Assembly (NCBI GenBank): GCA_964546145.1 | Contig: CAZJIU010000004.1 | Location: 1 to 64,000, forward strand | Source: CAZAKO01 sp964546145 | GTDB lineage: Bacteria > Fidelibacterota > UBA2242 | DNA length: 64,000 nucleotides | Direction: 5' to 3' | Shown: in pieces, positions 8,640-17,484 of the stretch | Layout of the letters: every line of letters starts with the position of its first letter | Position numbering within the stretch: the stretch's first letter is position 1 | Position numbers and translations under genes: made by a program | The notes under the pieces: generated by a model | The model's database searches: none | What the model was told of the DNA's origin: nothing | Seen by the model: only the letters and a program-made list of their open reading frames with translations

Positions 8640-9452
8640 TCAGGCTTTTAATTTAATCATTCGCTGGTCGCCGAAGTAAACCTGCGATTCGCTCGAATCC
8701 AGCTCTCTGAGCCGCTGAGTGACTCGCTGAATCCGGTAGGCTTCTTTCAGAATTCCCTGGAGAGCTTCTCTTATTTTTTCGGTGCTCATTGTTGAACAAC
8801 CTAGTTTAATTATCTCGGCCAGTCCAACGATTGAGGTGAGGGGATTGTTGATTTCGTGATTCACGGTGACGATGATTTCGCCAATAGCCGCCAGTCGCTC
8901 TTTTTCTACCAGTTCCTGCTGAGCCACTTTGAGTTGTTCAATTGTTTGGAGCAGCGCCTTGTTTTTCTGATCCAGTTGCTGTTGCAATAAGAGGGTGTGG
9001 AATACTTCCGAGATTTGGATTCCGATGAGCTTATAGCCTTCCAACTCTTTTAATTTAAAAAAGTTAGCTTCACTATGGCCCAGATTTAAAACACCGATCA
9101 GGCTGCCGCTCGCCCACAGCGGCAGGGAGAGAAAAGAGTTGAACTTTGCCTCTCTCCCGGGGCGTGATTTGGTGAGCGACGGCAGAACCAGCGGATCCTT
9201 ACGATGTGATATCCAGCTGGATATTCCGTGCCCTCGCTCAAATGCTATTTCTCCGATTAGGTCAACGGTAAAAGCACCTTTATGAAAGGTTTTTTCCATT
9301 CGGTCTTTAGCTTTATTGTAAAGAAAAAGGGTGGCCGATTCAAAAGGCAGAGTGGTTTCCAGTAGGTCGAAAACCGCCTGATAGGTTCCGCGAGTGTTCA
9401 GACTTTTTTGAAGAATGCCGGCTATTTCACTTAGGAAACGGGTATCAATCAT
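8640..9452 (-). CDS. GAF-DHp protein: histidine-kinase-like, lacks the ATPase domain
   Basis: A 270-residue cytoplasmic protein. A GAF domain (about 10-155, with GVLNLGHSEAN near its end) is followed by a coiled coil (about 155-190) and a complete HisKA dimerisation segment with H-box AIGEIIVTVNHEINNPLTSI; the phospho-acceptor would be His199. The sequence ends about 70 residues later, with no N, G1 or G2 boxes. The stop is only 37 bp from the convergent SH3b gene, so there is no room for a lost ATPase domain. It could be a phosphorelay intermediate or a partner of another kinase. It is the last gene of the fli/flh series, 92 bp after the preceding gene. Confidence 0.8.
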   Translation of the reverse strand: MIDTRFLSEIAGILQKSLNTRGTYQAVFDLLETTLPFESATLFLYNKAKDRMEKTFHKGAFTVDLIGEIAFERGHGISSWISHRKDPLVLPSLTKSRPGREAKFNSFLSLPLWASGSLIGVLNLGHSEANFFKLKELEGYKLIGIQISEVFHTLLLQQQLDQKNKALLQTIEQLKVAQQELVEKERLAAIGEIIVTVNHEINNPLTSIVGLAEIIKLGCSTMSTEKIREALQGILKEAYRIQRVTQRLRELDSSESQVYFGDQRMIKLKA

Positions 9453-9544
9453 TGTAATTCCATTTTGAGTTTAATTGAGAATTCTCGGGTCTGGTCTGGT
9501 AATTTATTCTTGGAGTAATAGCTCATTGATTTTTCCTACCTGTT

Positions 9545-9847
9545 TTAGACAATCAGTTCGATATAATGCTTATCGTTTTTGATCCAAAGAGGAGATTTGT
9601 TAATTACCTCCAGTACCAGGTGTGGTTCCACTTGGCGTACCAAGAGTTCTTGCGTGCTGCCAGTTAGACAGGGTTGATTGGATTGGGATAGGATATTGTA
9701 GTTGCGGATTCTCAACAGAAAGGTACCATTATCAAAGTTGCGGATGATTCGCCCCTGGATTTGCATCCCAACCTGGAGTTGTTTTAATAGCTCATTCAGA
9801 TTGGGAACGGCACTCAAAATAATACTTTGATTCGGATCTGCGGGCAT
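9545..9847 (-). CDS. Hypothetical 100-residue beta-rich protein
   Basis: A small cytoplasmic-looking protein with no signal peptide. After a short N-terminal helix (LNELLKQLQ) it is predominantly beta, with VGMQIQGRIIRNFDNGTFLL and CLTGSTQELLVRQVEPHLVL. This alternation of 'G..i.g.v....ng..ll.i' and 'G..q.l.V' resembles the beta-barrel repeat in some FliK-like and flagellar hypothetical proteins, but I do not recognise a named family. It starts 1 bp after the stop of the preceding gene, so it is translationally linked to the fliA segment. Confidence 0.6.
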   Translation of the reverse strand: MPADPNQSIILSAVPNLNELLKQLQVGMQIQGRIIRNFDNGTFLLRIRNYNILSQSNQPCLTGSTQELLVRQVEPHLVLEVINKSPLWIKNDKHYIELIV

Positions 9848-9848
9848 A

Positions 9849-10499
9849 TTATTTACTTTTCTCGGCGTTAAGGATTAAAAGGGCCGCCTCGTCGTAGCTA
9901 ATACCGCGCTTCTCGGAGAGACTACGGATAACCGCTTCGTTGAATTGAGGCATTTCACTTGCCGGATTGTTGACCTGGACTGAATCTTTAATGATTTTGA
10001 GATCTTTTTCTTTTATCGGGTAAGCTCTTATTGATGAGGAGCGGTTTAATTTTAGGATGACGAATAAAATGATCAAGCCGGCAAAAACGGCACCTGCGAT
10101 TAGGAGTGCCTGATTGACGGTGTGTTTATAAAAGATCCAGGGATATTTCCTAAGGGAGAAAGCTTGATACTCGGGGGGAGTGACATTTTGATTATCGCTG
10201 ATGGCGCCGGGAGCACTATATTCAAAGGAAGCCGATTCCGGCTGTTTTTCCCAGAAGATGTCAAACACGTAGGCGTCCTGATTAAAGGTGTAGGAGACCT
10301 CGATTGCATAGTACGGCAGGGTCTTGCCGATTATTGCCAGGTATTCGTTTCCGGTTGAATTGACATTGATTTTGATTGGGTGAACTCCCTTCTCGACAAT
10401 GCGACGTAATCCGAAATATCTGGCTGAATTGAAATCGGGTAGAATGATTTCAAAAGCTCCGGCTTGCGGATCAGATCGAATCTGTGGTTTGCGAATTTC
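9849..10499 (-). CDS. Membrane-anchored hypothetical protein, N-terminus lost in gap
   Basis: 216 residues are visible up to the assembly gap; the start is missing. The visible part has a beta-rich region (with FEIILPDFNSARYFGLRRIV and YYAIEVSYTFNQDAYVFDIF), a transmembrane helix (about ALLIAGAVFAGLIILFVILK) and a polar C-terminal tail ending in a helix (SEKRGISYDEAALLILNAE). The first part resembles AMIN-type or periplasmic beta domains in organisation, but this is weak. An open frame runs through the Ns into fliA, but that is a coincidence of gap length: the two ends encode unrelated proteins. Function unknown; membership in the fliA-flhG operon suggests a flagellar role. Confidence 0.6.
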   Translation of the reverse strand, partial: EIRKPQIRSDPQAGAFEIILPDFNSARYFGLRRIVEKGVHPIKINVNSTGNEYLAIIGKTLPYYAIEVSYTFNQDAYVFDIFWEKQPESASFEYSAPGAISDNQNVTPPEYQAFSLRKYPWIFYKHTVNQALLIAGAVFAGLIILFVILKLNRSSSIRAYPIKEKDLKIIKDSVQVNNPASEMPQFNEAVIRSLSEKRGISYDEAALLILNAEKSK

Positions 10500-10599
10500 N
10501 NNNNNNNNNNNNNNNNNNNNNNNNNNNNNNNNNNNNNNNNNNNNNNNNNNNNNNNNNNNNNNNNNNNNNNNNNNNNNNNNNNNNNNNNNNNNNNNNNNN
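10500..10599. other. Assembly gap (100 N)
   Basis: One hundred Ns of conventional length. Unlike the other two gaps, the flanks share no duplicated sequence, so real sequence is missing here: the last residues of FliA and the start of the following membrane-anchored protein. Confidence 0.95.
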
Positions 10600-11324
10600 A
10601 TTTGTGAAACCCGTGATTCACTTAATCCTAAAACCTGGCCGATATCCATGAGAGTCAATTCCTCATAATAATAGAGGGCCAAAACTAATCGTTGTTTCTC
10701 AGGCAGGCGTTTGATGAGTGCCTTCAGCTGGTTTTTTAATTCTTGACGCTCGAACAATTGCTCGGGAGAATCCTGATTCTCATCGGCAATCAGATCCTGG
10801 CGCAAAACTGTGCCGTCTGTGTTTTCATAAACCCGATCATTGAGAGACAGGGTAAAACTGAGATTATTTAGCTGCTCGGCGGTGTAATATTCCTCCGGTG
10901 TTATATCAGCGTACTGACAGACCTCATGAACCGTCGGCTCGCGGCCAAACTGGTTGCGGAGATCGTCAATTGCATTGAGAATCTTGTTGACACATTTCAT
11001 CTGTTCGCGGTTCAGAATGCCCAGTTTGCGTACAGCATCCATGATTTCGCCAAAAATCCGGCGATAGGCAAAGGTTTTAAACTTAACGCCGTACTCCTCC
11101 TTATAACGGTCGAGTGCATCAATTAGGCCGATGATTCCATATTGATACAAATCCTCCTTTCGCAGCACTCCCTGTTCGGGAATATTTAATCGCCCGACGA
11201 TATGTTTGACCAAAGGCAAATTGGCTTTGATAGCCTTCTCCTTCGTCTCTGGATTGGGGGTTGCGGTGTAGGTCCTGACAATTTCCTCGGTATCGAAATT
11301 CGAATAAGACTCCTGTTTAATCAT
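10600..11324 (-). CDS. fliA: FliA/WhiG-family flagellar sigma-28 factor, 3' end in gap
   Basis: About 241 residues of a sigma-70 family group 3 (FliA/WhiG) factor. Region 2 contains LVKHIVGRLNIPEQG, then LYQYGIIGLIDALDRYKEEY and FKTFAYRRIFGEIMDAVRKL; region 3 is around QFGREPTVHEVCQYADITPE; region 4 has LPEKQRLVLALYYYEELTLM and the start of its helix-turn-helix, LGLSESRVSQ, where the gap interrupts. Only about 15-25 residues should be missing. FliA directs late flagellar genes (flagellin, chemoreceptors). The start overlaps the small membrane protein stop by 4 bp (ATGA-type coupling). No anti-sigma flgM is seen in the window. Confidence 0.92.
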
Positions 11325-11530
11325 CCGTTATCCTTTTGCTCTTTATTCTTTGGTGCTAAGATCATGCTCCAGCGTAATAGATTAGCCGCGATAAAAAAGA
11401 TGAAAATAACGCCAATATAAACGATCGCCATTCTGAATAGTGTCGTTACTACAGATATGCCCTGGATGGTGCAAAGCACAAAGGTAATCATGGCGGTTGC
11501 CAAAGCGAGGAGATATACGATTTTATTCAT
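11321..11530 (-). CDS. Small two-helix membrane protein
   Basis: A 69-residue protein with two hydrophobic segments (about 4-22 and 30-50) and a charged C-terminal tail KNKEQKDNG. It overlaps flhG by 8 bp and fliA by 4 bp, so it is tightly coupled in the flhF-flhG-fliA segment. I do not recognise the family. Small membrane proteins are often found at this position in flagellar operons outside Proteobacteria, but no function can be assigned from the sequence. Confidence 0.7.
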   Translation of the reverse strand: MNKIVYLLALATAMITFVLCTIQGISVVTTLFRMAIVYIGVIFIFFIAANLLRWSMILAPKNKEQKDNG

Positions 11531-12401
11531 ATTGTACCTGCGGTATTATTTTTCGGTTTGTAATTACCCGGTTGAAATAGTCCGGGGAATTCTTTGCTGG
11601 ACCAACTGGAAGATTCATTAAGCGCCGGGCCACGGTTTGCATCTCAGCAGCAAGCTCCGGATCGGGATTATTCAGTAGTAATGCAGGTAATTTTTGCATG
11701 GATTCTGTGGCCTGTTGATACTGGGATATGGTTCCACCCAAAATCAATTCTACGTTTAAAAATTTTGCGACCATCAGTTTCAATTTGTTATAAAGTAATC
11801 TCCCTTCGTCCTTGCTTGCCATCATATTGGGGATCAAAATCAGTGACCGGGTTGGCTCTATTCCGGATATGATCTTGATCAGGCTATAGGCTTCCGTAAT
11901 AGAGCCGGGGTCTGAGGTTACTATAATAATAATTTTATTGGCGCTCAGAGTGTGGGCAAGAACGTTCCGGGAATCACCGGTCCCGGCATCAACAATAATT
12001 GTGTTGTACTCACGTTCATACCGGGAGAATGCAAAGTGGAGTTTTTTAAGAAACTGGTCATCCGGTTCTAGCATTTCCCGGCCAGTTGAATGGGATGATA
12101 AAACCTTAATGTCACCTGGCGCTTTAAGCATGATCTTTTGCAAATCAAGGTTCTCGTTGATTGCCTCTATTAGACTAAAGGGTGGGTGTAGGTGAAGCAA
12201 TTGCTCAATATTACCGGGACGTGGATCAGCGTCCAGTAAAAGTACTTTTGGTTGGTATTGGCGCAGAAAAAATGCCAGATTGATACTCAGAAAGGTCTTG
12301 CCAATACCCTCCTTGCCGCCAGTTATGGCAATGATGTCTGGCAGTTTTTTTTCTTCTCGCGGGGTAGACAGGGAAGTCAGAGGCTGGGCATTTTCAATCA
12401 T
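11523..12401 (-). CDS. flhG: FlhG (FleN/YlxH) MinD-like ATPase
   Basis: FlhG is a MinD-family ATPase that controls flagellar number with FlhF. The 292-residue protein has a deviant Walker A GGKEGIGKTFLS (about 28-39), KVLLLDADPRPGN as switch/Walker-like segment, YNTIIVDAGTGDS as Walker B region, and IIIVTSDPGSITEAYSLIKI typical of MinD/FlhG. The N-terminal DQAxxLR motif by which many FlhG proteins stimulate FlhF is not present; the first 20 residues are PLTSLSTPREEKK-like. It follows flhF by 15 bp. Confidence 0.9.
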   Translation of the reverse strand: MIENAQPLTSLSTPREEKKLPDIIAITGGKEGIGKTFLSINLAFFLRQYQPKVLLLDADPRPGNIEQLLHLHPPFSLIEAINENLDLQKIMLKAPGDIKVLSSHSTGREMLEPDDQFLKKLHFAFSRYEREYNTIIVDAGTGDSRNVLAHTLSANKIIIIVTSDPGSITEAYSLIKIISGIEPTRSLILIPNMMASKDEGRLLYNKLKLMVAKFLNVELILGGTISQYQQATESMQKLPALLLNNPDPELAAEMQTVARRLMNLPVGPAKNSPDYFNRVITNRKIIPQVQYE

Positions 12402-12416
12402 AACACATTTATCCGA

Positions 12417-13544
12417 TTATAGTACTTTTTCAATTTGCTCCCAGATTGTTTCACCGTTTGCTAGATGAAGGTTATCAGTCACATTTTGGCCGTCACAGAA
12501 ATAGTCAATGGGGATTTCGGTTCCTTTCAAAATGGAGATTAGCTTGCCCGGTCGGGCAGTTTCGTCTAGCTTGGTAATGATTAATCCGGCTGGTTCGAGT
12601 AAGCTTAGCAGACCGGTTGACAGGAATATGTCGTCCATGTCGGCCGTGGCACTCAACACCAGGCGGATATCAATTGGCTGGTCAGTCGTCAGCATGGTTT
12701 TTAGTTCGTTGAAATGGTTGGGGAAAAAGGGGCTTCTCCCCGGAGTATCAATCAGGATTAAATCATATTCTCGAAGTCGCTTAATCGTGGGTGAGAGTTT
12801 AGCGCTATTACGAATTTCGCAGAAAGGGATATTGGTAATCTGGGAAAAGATTTTCAGGTTTTCGGTAGCAGCAATCCGGTAACGATCGGTGGAGATAATC
12901 GCAATCTTTTTCCCAACATTGAGTAGCGGATTAATGGCTAATTTCATGATTGTGGTTGTCTTGCCAACACCGGTTGGACCAACTAAGGCTATTATCCTCT
13001 GATTTTTATTTCTGCGGGCAGCTGATGTGGATTCAATCAATGTCACAATTTCCTGCTTGATTGCACTCAAGGCTTCTTTTTCACTTAACTTTCGGTTAAG
13101 CGGTGAGTGCGTGAGAATTTGCTGGACAAAGTCGGTTAAATCTTTGAGTAAGATTCCACTGTTTATGAGGTGCCGGCATACAGTCCGGAAGGGAATCGGG
13201 ATTTCCCCCAGGTCCGGCACTTCGTTGGAAGCGTAATTGATATTATTAAAATGAGGCAATCCAGCGGCGCCTTGAGCAGAGCGCGTGAAAAGGTAATTCG
13301 ATGCATATGAGGTCTGGATATTATTGTAAGTCCGATTACCACTTCTAGTTAAGGAATTTTCAGCTGCCGGACCGGACTCGCCGGGTAAGCCGACAGTGAT
13401 TTGAATCAGCCGGTCATCCGGTGCTTGATTGCCTCCAACTTTGATGCATTTCGATTCCAGGAGTACGACCTCGTTGCCCATTTTGTGAATGGCCCGTTGC
13501 ATCGCCTCCTGTAGATTGCTGCCGTAAAATTGTTTATGCTTCAT
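12417..13544 (-). CDS. flhF: FlhF SRP-type GTPase
   Basis: FlhF is an SRP54/FtsY-family GTPase that sets where flagella form. The 375-residue protein has an N-terminal basic region starting MKHKQFYGSNLQEAMQRAIH, a variable linker, an N domain (about 115-180) and the G domain with G1 VGPTGVGKTTTIMKLA (about 188-203), the STDRYRIAATENLKIF segment, DTPGRSPF and ITKLDETARPGKLISI as G4/G5-like motifs. It overlaps flhA by 11 bp and precedes flhG, the usual pair. Confidence 0.94.
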   Translation of the reverse strand: MKHKQFYGSNLQEAMQRAIHKMGNEVVLLESKCIKVGGNQAPDDRLIQITVGLPGESGPAAENSLTRSGNRTYNNIQTSYASNYLFTRSAQGAAGLPHFNNINYASNEVPDLGEIPIPFRTVCRHLINSGILLKDLTDFVQQILTHSPLNRKLSEKEALSAIKQEIVTLIESTSAARRNKNQRIIALVGPTGVGKTTTIMKLAINPLLNVGKKIAIISTDRYRIAATENLKIFSQITNIPFCEIRNSAKLSPTIKRLREYDLILIDTPGRSPFFPNHFNELKTMLTTDQPIDIRLVLSATADMDDIFLSTGLLSLLEPAGLIITKLDETARPGKLISILKGTEIPIDYFCDGQNVTDNLHLANGETIWEQIEKVL

Positions 13545-15612
13545 GAGGATACTTGACTGCTCCTACTGATTTTAAATTGGTTTCGGGTGTTAATTCAGAA
13601 TAGGATAAAACTGCCAGGTTGGGTAGAACGGGTTCGATGAAATTTCGAACTACTCGGCGTATTTGGGGTGAGGTAAGCAAAACCGGTGGGGTACCCTGGG
13701 ATACCATTTTCTCTACCTTATCTTGGACGGATTCCAGCAGCTCGTTTACCTGGACCGGCGAGAATCCTAAATTTTTAGAGCGGCCGTTGCCATTTTTAAC
13801 GGTCTCCATAATCTTATCTTCGACTCGTGGTTCCAGGGTAGCAATGTTGATGATATTGTTATCCTGTTTAAAGTAATCGGTGATAGTTTCTGCCAGTGAC
13901 GCTCGTACATATTCTGTCAGAACATCGGCATCTTTGGAAAAGACGGCATAATCGGAAATCGTTTCAAGGATTAGGACCAAATTCCGGATGGGAATTTTTT
14001 CTCGCAGAAGATTTTTCAAAACCTGGTTGATGGTGCCCAATGAGACGACTTCGGGGACAAGACTTTCCACGATGGCCGGTCGGGTTTCCTTGAGATGATC
14101 CAGCATCCGTTTGGTCTCTTGGCGATCAATCAGTTTATGGGCATTGGCTTTTAAGGTTTCCATCAGATGGGTGGCGATGATTGCTGGTGGTTCTACGACT
14201 GTATAACCGGCAACCTCAGCCTTCTCTTTTTCTTTTTTGGAAATCCAGATTGCCGGCAGGTTAAAAGTGGGTTCGGTGGTTGTAGTGCCGCTGAGCTTGA
14301 CACGGTCATCAGGGTTAATGACAAGATATTGCTCGCTTTGCACATTGCCGTGAGCGACAATTATACCGTAAATTTTAAAGACGTACTCGTTGGAATTTAG
14401 TTGGATGTTATCCCGGATGCGAATCGGCGGTACGACGATGCCTAACTCAATCGCCAGACTCTTGCGAATGGTAGTAATCCGATCGAGTAGATTACCGTTA
14501 TGAGTGGAATCTACCAGGGGGATCAAACCATAACCGATTTCGATTTCGAAAGGATCGGGATGGAGATAATTCTCAATCTTTTCCTCAATCTTGGTTTCTT
14601 TATCTTTTTGAGCCTCTTCCTGGGATTTACCGGTCATAATTTTCTGGTTTTTTTGAGAAGTAAAACCGATGAACCAGATGATTCCTGCCATAAGGATGAA
14701 AGGGAAGAAGGGCAGCCCGGGAATAATGCTTAGAAGTCCCAGAACGCCCGCCGTAACGAACATCGCTTTTGGTTGACTGACAACTTGAGTGGCGATTTCC
14801 AGACCGAAGCTGGAGCCTGAGGCGGCGCGCGAAATGATTATTCCGGAGGCGGTTGAAATTACGAGCGCCGGAATCTGAGCCACGAGTCCGTCACCAATGG
14901 TCAAAAGGGTATAAACGGAGGCAGCCTCGCCAATTGGCAGGTGATGCTGTAAGACCCCGATTGCCAATCCGCCGATGATATTAACTGAGGTAATCAGCAG
15001 GCCGGCAATTGCATCGCCGCGGACGAATTTGGAAGCACCATCCATTGCTCCGTAAAAATCGGCTTCACGGGCAATATTGTCGCGCCGCTGACGGGCTTCG
15101 GTGTCGTCAATTAAGCCGGCATTCAAATCGGCGTCAATCGCCATCTGTTTACCTGGCATGGCATCCAGAGTGAAGCGTGCCGAAACCTCCGCGATACGTG
15201 TGGCACCTTTAGTAATGACCACAAAATTGATGATAATCAGGATCAGGAAAATGACTGCCCCAACGATATAATTTCCCTGCACCACAAAACCGCCGAAGCT
15301 TGCAATAAGTTCGCCAGCGTAACCCCGGCTGAGGATCAGACGGGTAGTAGCGACATTTAGAGACAGGCGAAACAGGGTAATAATCAATAACAAACCCGGA
15401 AATACCGAAAATTCCAGCGGTCGGCTAATATATAGTGAAACAAACAAGATCACCAACGCGCCAGTGATATTCATAACTAACAGGACATCCATCAAAAAGG
15501 TTGGCAAAGGTAGGATCATCACGCTTAGGATTAATATGACCATTATAGCCAGCAGAATATTACTGGACTGCATGATATTTATACCCTTTTTCAATGCGAC
15601 TGTTTCAGCCAT
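13534..15612 (-). CDS. flhA: FlhA flagellar export gate protein
   Basis: FlhA forms the nonameric export gate of the flagellar type III system. At 692 residues the length is normal. The N-terminal half has eight hydrophobic segments with PLPTFLMDVLLVMNI and SRPLEFSVFPGLLLIITLFR, followed by the FHIPEP-like FTLDAMPGKQMAIDADLNAG loop with ARQRRDNIAREADFYGAMDG (FHIPEP family signature), and the soluble C-terminal domain (from about 350) with DPFEIEIGYGLIPLVD. Start at the ATG 15610-15612, 14 bp after flhB; a later internal Met exists but would truncate the N-terminus. Confidence 0.97.
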   Translation of the reverse strand: MAETVALKKGINIMQSSNILLAIMVILILSVMILPLPTFLMDVLLVMNITGALVILFVSLYISRPLEFSVFPGLLLIITLFRLSLNVATTRLILSRGYAGELIASFGGFVVQGNYIVGAVIFLILIIINFVVITKGATRIAEVSARFTLDAMPGKQMAIDADLNAGLIDDTEARQRRDNIAREADFYGAMDGASKFVRGDAIAGLLITSVNIIGGLAIGVLQHHLPIGEAASVYTLLTIGDGLVAQIPALVISTASGIIISRAASGSSFGLEIATQVVSQPKAMFVTAGVLGLLSIIPGLPFFPFILMAGIIWFIGFTSQKNQKIMTGKSQEEAQKDKETKIEEKIENYLHPDPFEIEIGYGLIPLVDSTHNGNLLDRITTIRKSLAIELGIVVPPIRIRDNIQLNSNEYVFKIYGIIVAHGNVQSEQYLVINPDDRVKLSGTTTTEPTFNLPAIWISKKEKEKAEVAGYTVVEPPAIIATHLMETLKANAHKLIDRQETKRMLDHLKETRPAIVESLVPEVVSLGTINQVLKNLLREKIPIRNLVLILETISDYAVFSKDADVLTEYVRASLAETITDYFKQDNNIINIATLEPRVEDKIMETVKNGNGRSKNLGFSPVQVNELLESVQDKVEKMVSQGTPPVLLTSPQIRRVVRNFIEPVLPNLAVLSYSELTPETNLKSVGAVKYPHEA

Positions 15613-15626
15613 GAATTATCACCAGA

Positions 15627-16694
15627 CTAGGCTACCTGTTGTTTCATTTTAAAAACCTGAGCCAGAATTTCTGCGACGGCATGATAGAGAACTTCCGGAA
15701 TTTCCTGGCCGACCTCCATTGTATCGTAAAGACTCCGGGCCAGGGGTTTGTTTTCAATGATCGGGACATCATTCTGCTGCGCAATCTCCCTGATTCGTTC
15801 GGCAATCTTACGGATTCCTTTGGCGATGACTACCGGGGCGCTGTACTTATCCTGCATTGAATAGCGCAGTGCAACGGCGATAAAGGTTGGATTTGTGACG
15901 ACGACGGTGGCTTTGGGCACCGCAGCCATCATCCGCCTGCGAGCCATCTGCCTCTGAACCGAGCGAATCCGCCCCTTTATTTCGGGATTTTCGTACTGTT
16001 TGGTCTCATCTTTCACTTCCTGCTTGGTCATTCGCAAATTCTTTTCATAATTCCATTTTTGATACATATAATCGGCGACTGCCAGGACAATCAGCAGGAC
16101 TCCTATTTTAAGATAAATCTCAAGCATTATCCGGCCCATGAAACTGACAATCTCACCCATCTCCATGCCGGACAATAGCCAGAAATCCTGTAAATTTTTT
16201 TTAATAATTGCATATCCGATCCAGCCTACCAGGATCATTTTCAAGATTCCCTTGGCCAGTTCGACGAGTGAGCGAGATGAAAATAGGTTTTTTATGCCCT
16301 TTAGTGGACTGATCTTGTTCAGGCGTGGAGTAAGTGATTTGGCCGATATGACTATCCCGGATTGTACAAAATTAATTCCTAATCCGGCTGCCATTACCAG
16401 GAGCAACACCGGTGCTAAGATCGGGATCATGAGTTGGAGAATTCCCATTACCTGGCGCGGCAGGCTCAAGGGAGTTATTGAAATTTTTGTTATATTTTGA
16501 TATACATAATGGAATATTCCGGCAATTTTAATAAGCATGATTCCGGAAATAAATTGGAGGGCTATTACCCCAGCAAATAGGACGGCCACGGAATTCAGAT
16601 CCATACTGCGGGCGACACTACCCTCTTCCCGCGCCCGCTGGCGTTTGTGCTCGGTTGCTTTTTCGGTTTTGTCTTCGGCTGAATATTCGGCCAT
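15627..16694 (-). CDS. flhB: FlhB export switch protein with NPTF in place of NPTH
   Basis: FlhB controls substrate switching in flagellar export. The 355-residue protein starts MAEYSAEDKTEKATEHKRQR, has four membrane segments, and a cytoplasmic domain with KDETKQYENPEIKGRIR-type sequence. The autocleavage site, normally N-P-T-H, reads NPTFIAVALRY: Asn268 and Pro269 are kept and His is replaced by Phe (codon TTT). The Asn-Pro pair needed for cleavage is intact. I use the ATG at 16692-16694, 2 bp after the fliR stop; a TTG two codons upstream would overlap fliR. It precedes flhA. Confidence 0.95.
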   Translation of the reverse strand: MAEYSAEDKTEKATEHKRQRAREEGSVARSMDLNSVAVLFAGVIALQFISGIMLIKIAGIFHYVYQNITKISITPLSLPRQVMGILQLMIPILAPVLLLVMAAGLGINFVQSGIVISAKSLTPRLNKISPLKGIKNLFSSRSLVELAKGILKMILVGWIGYAIIKKNLQDFWLLSGMEMGEIVSFMGRIMLEIYLKIGVLLIVLAVADYMYQKWNYEKNLRMTKQEVKDETKQYENPEIKGRIRSVQRQMARRRMMAAVPKATVVVTNPTFIAVALRYSMQDKYSAPVVIAKGIRKIAERIREIAQQNDVPIIENKPLARSLYDTMEVGQEIPEVLYHAVAEILAQVFKMKQQVA

Positions 16695-16696
16695 TG

Positions 16697-17482
16697 TCAA
16701 ATTCCGTGGAACATGCTAATTATGGTTTTCAGATAATCGGTTAAATTGTTGTAAAAAACACCAAATAATAGCTGGAATATGCTTAATGATGAAATAATGG
16801 CAAATATCCCTACCCCGATTTTTAAGGGCAGGGCAACGATGAAAATATTAATCTGCGGCATAACTCTGGCCACCAGTGCCAGTGCGGTATCCACGACCAG
16901 TAAGAGCACCAGAACGGGAGCCGCCAACTTTACTGCGGTTACGAATATCTGGGAACCGCCCTGGATCAGATGCCGACCTATTGCCGGATTGAATTGTCCC
17001 GCAGTCAAAGGAATTAAGCGAAACTGGCCGGTCAGGACCTGAATAAAAAAATGATGACCGTCAATGGCGAAAAAATAGATCATACTGAGGAGGAACCAGA
17101 ACTGGCCGATAATCGGAGCCTCCTCCTGACTGGTCGGATCAATCACGGTGGCGATGGTTAATCCCATTTGATACCCTACAAAATTACCGGCCATATTCAG
17201 CCCCTCGAAGATCAAACGGGCTCCAAAACCGATAATCAGACCGATTAATACCTCCCGGCTAATCAGTAAAACCATCGCCAGGGTCGAGGGGGGTGCTAAG
17301 TTTATCTCGCTAATCAACGGCAGGACAAATATCGTCAGCGAAAAAGCCAAGACCAGCCGAATCCGCCCGGCAACGGTAATATAGCCGAAAATCGGCATGA
17401 CCATGATAATGGCGGCAATGCGAAAGAATGCCAGCAGAAAGACAGGAACTTTTAATGCAAATTGGTCAATTATTTCAAACAT
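16697..17482 (-). CDS. fliR: FliR flagellar export membrane protein
   Basis: FliR is part of the FliP5Q4R1 export pore. The 261-residue sequence has six or so hydrophobic segments, with VFLLAFFRIAAIIMVMPIFG near the N-terminus, the conserved LIIGFGARLIFEGLNMAGNF motif, and VMPQINIFIVALPLKIGVGI near the C-terminus; all are FliR family features. It is 2 bp from fliQ and 2 bp from flhB. Confidence 0.96.
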   Translation of the reverse strand: MFEIIDQFALKVPVFLLAFFRIAAIIMVMPIFGYITVAGRIRLVLAFSLTIFVLPLISEINLAPPSTLAMVLLISREVLIGLIIGFGARLIFEGLNMAGNFVGYQMGLTIATVIDPTSQEEAPIIGQFWFLLSMIYFFAIDGHHFFIQVLTGQFRLIPLTAGQFNPAIGRHLIQGGSQIFVTAVKLAAPVLVLLLVVDTALALVARVMPQINIFIVALPLKIGVGIFAIISSLSIFQLLFGVFYNNLTDYLKTIISMFHGI

Positions 17483-17484
17483 AG

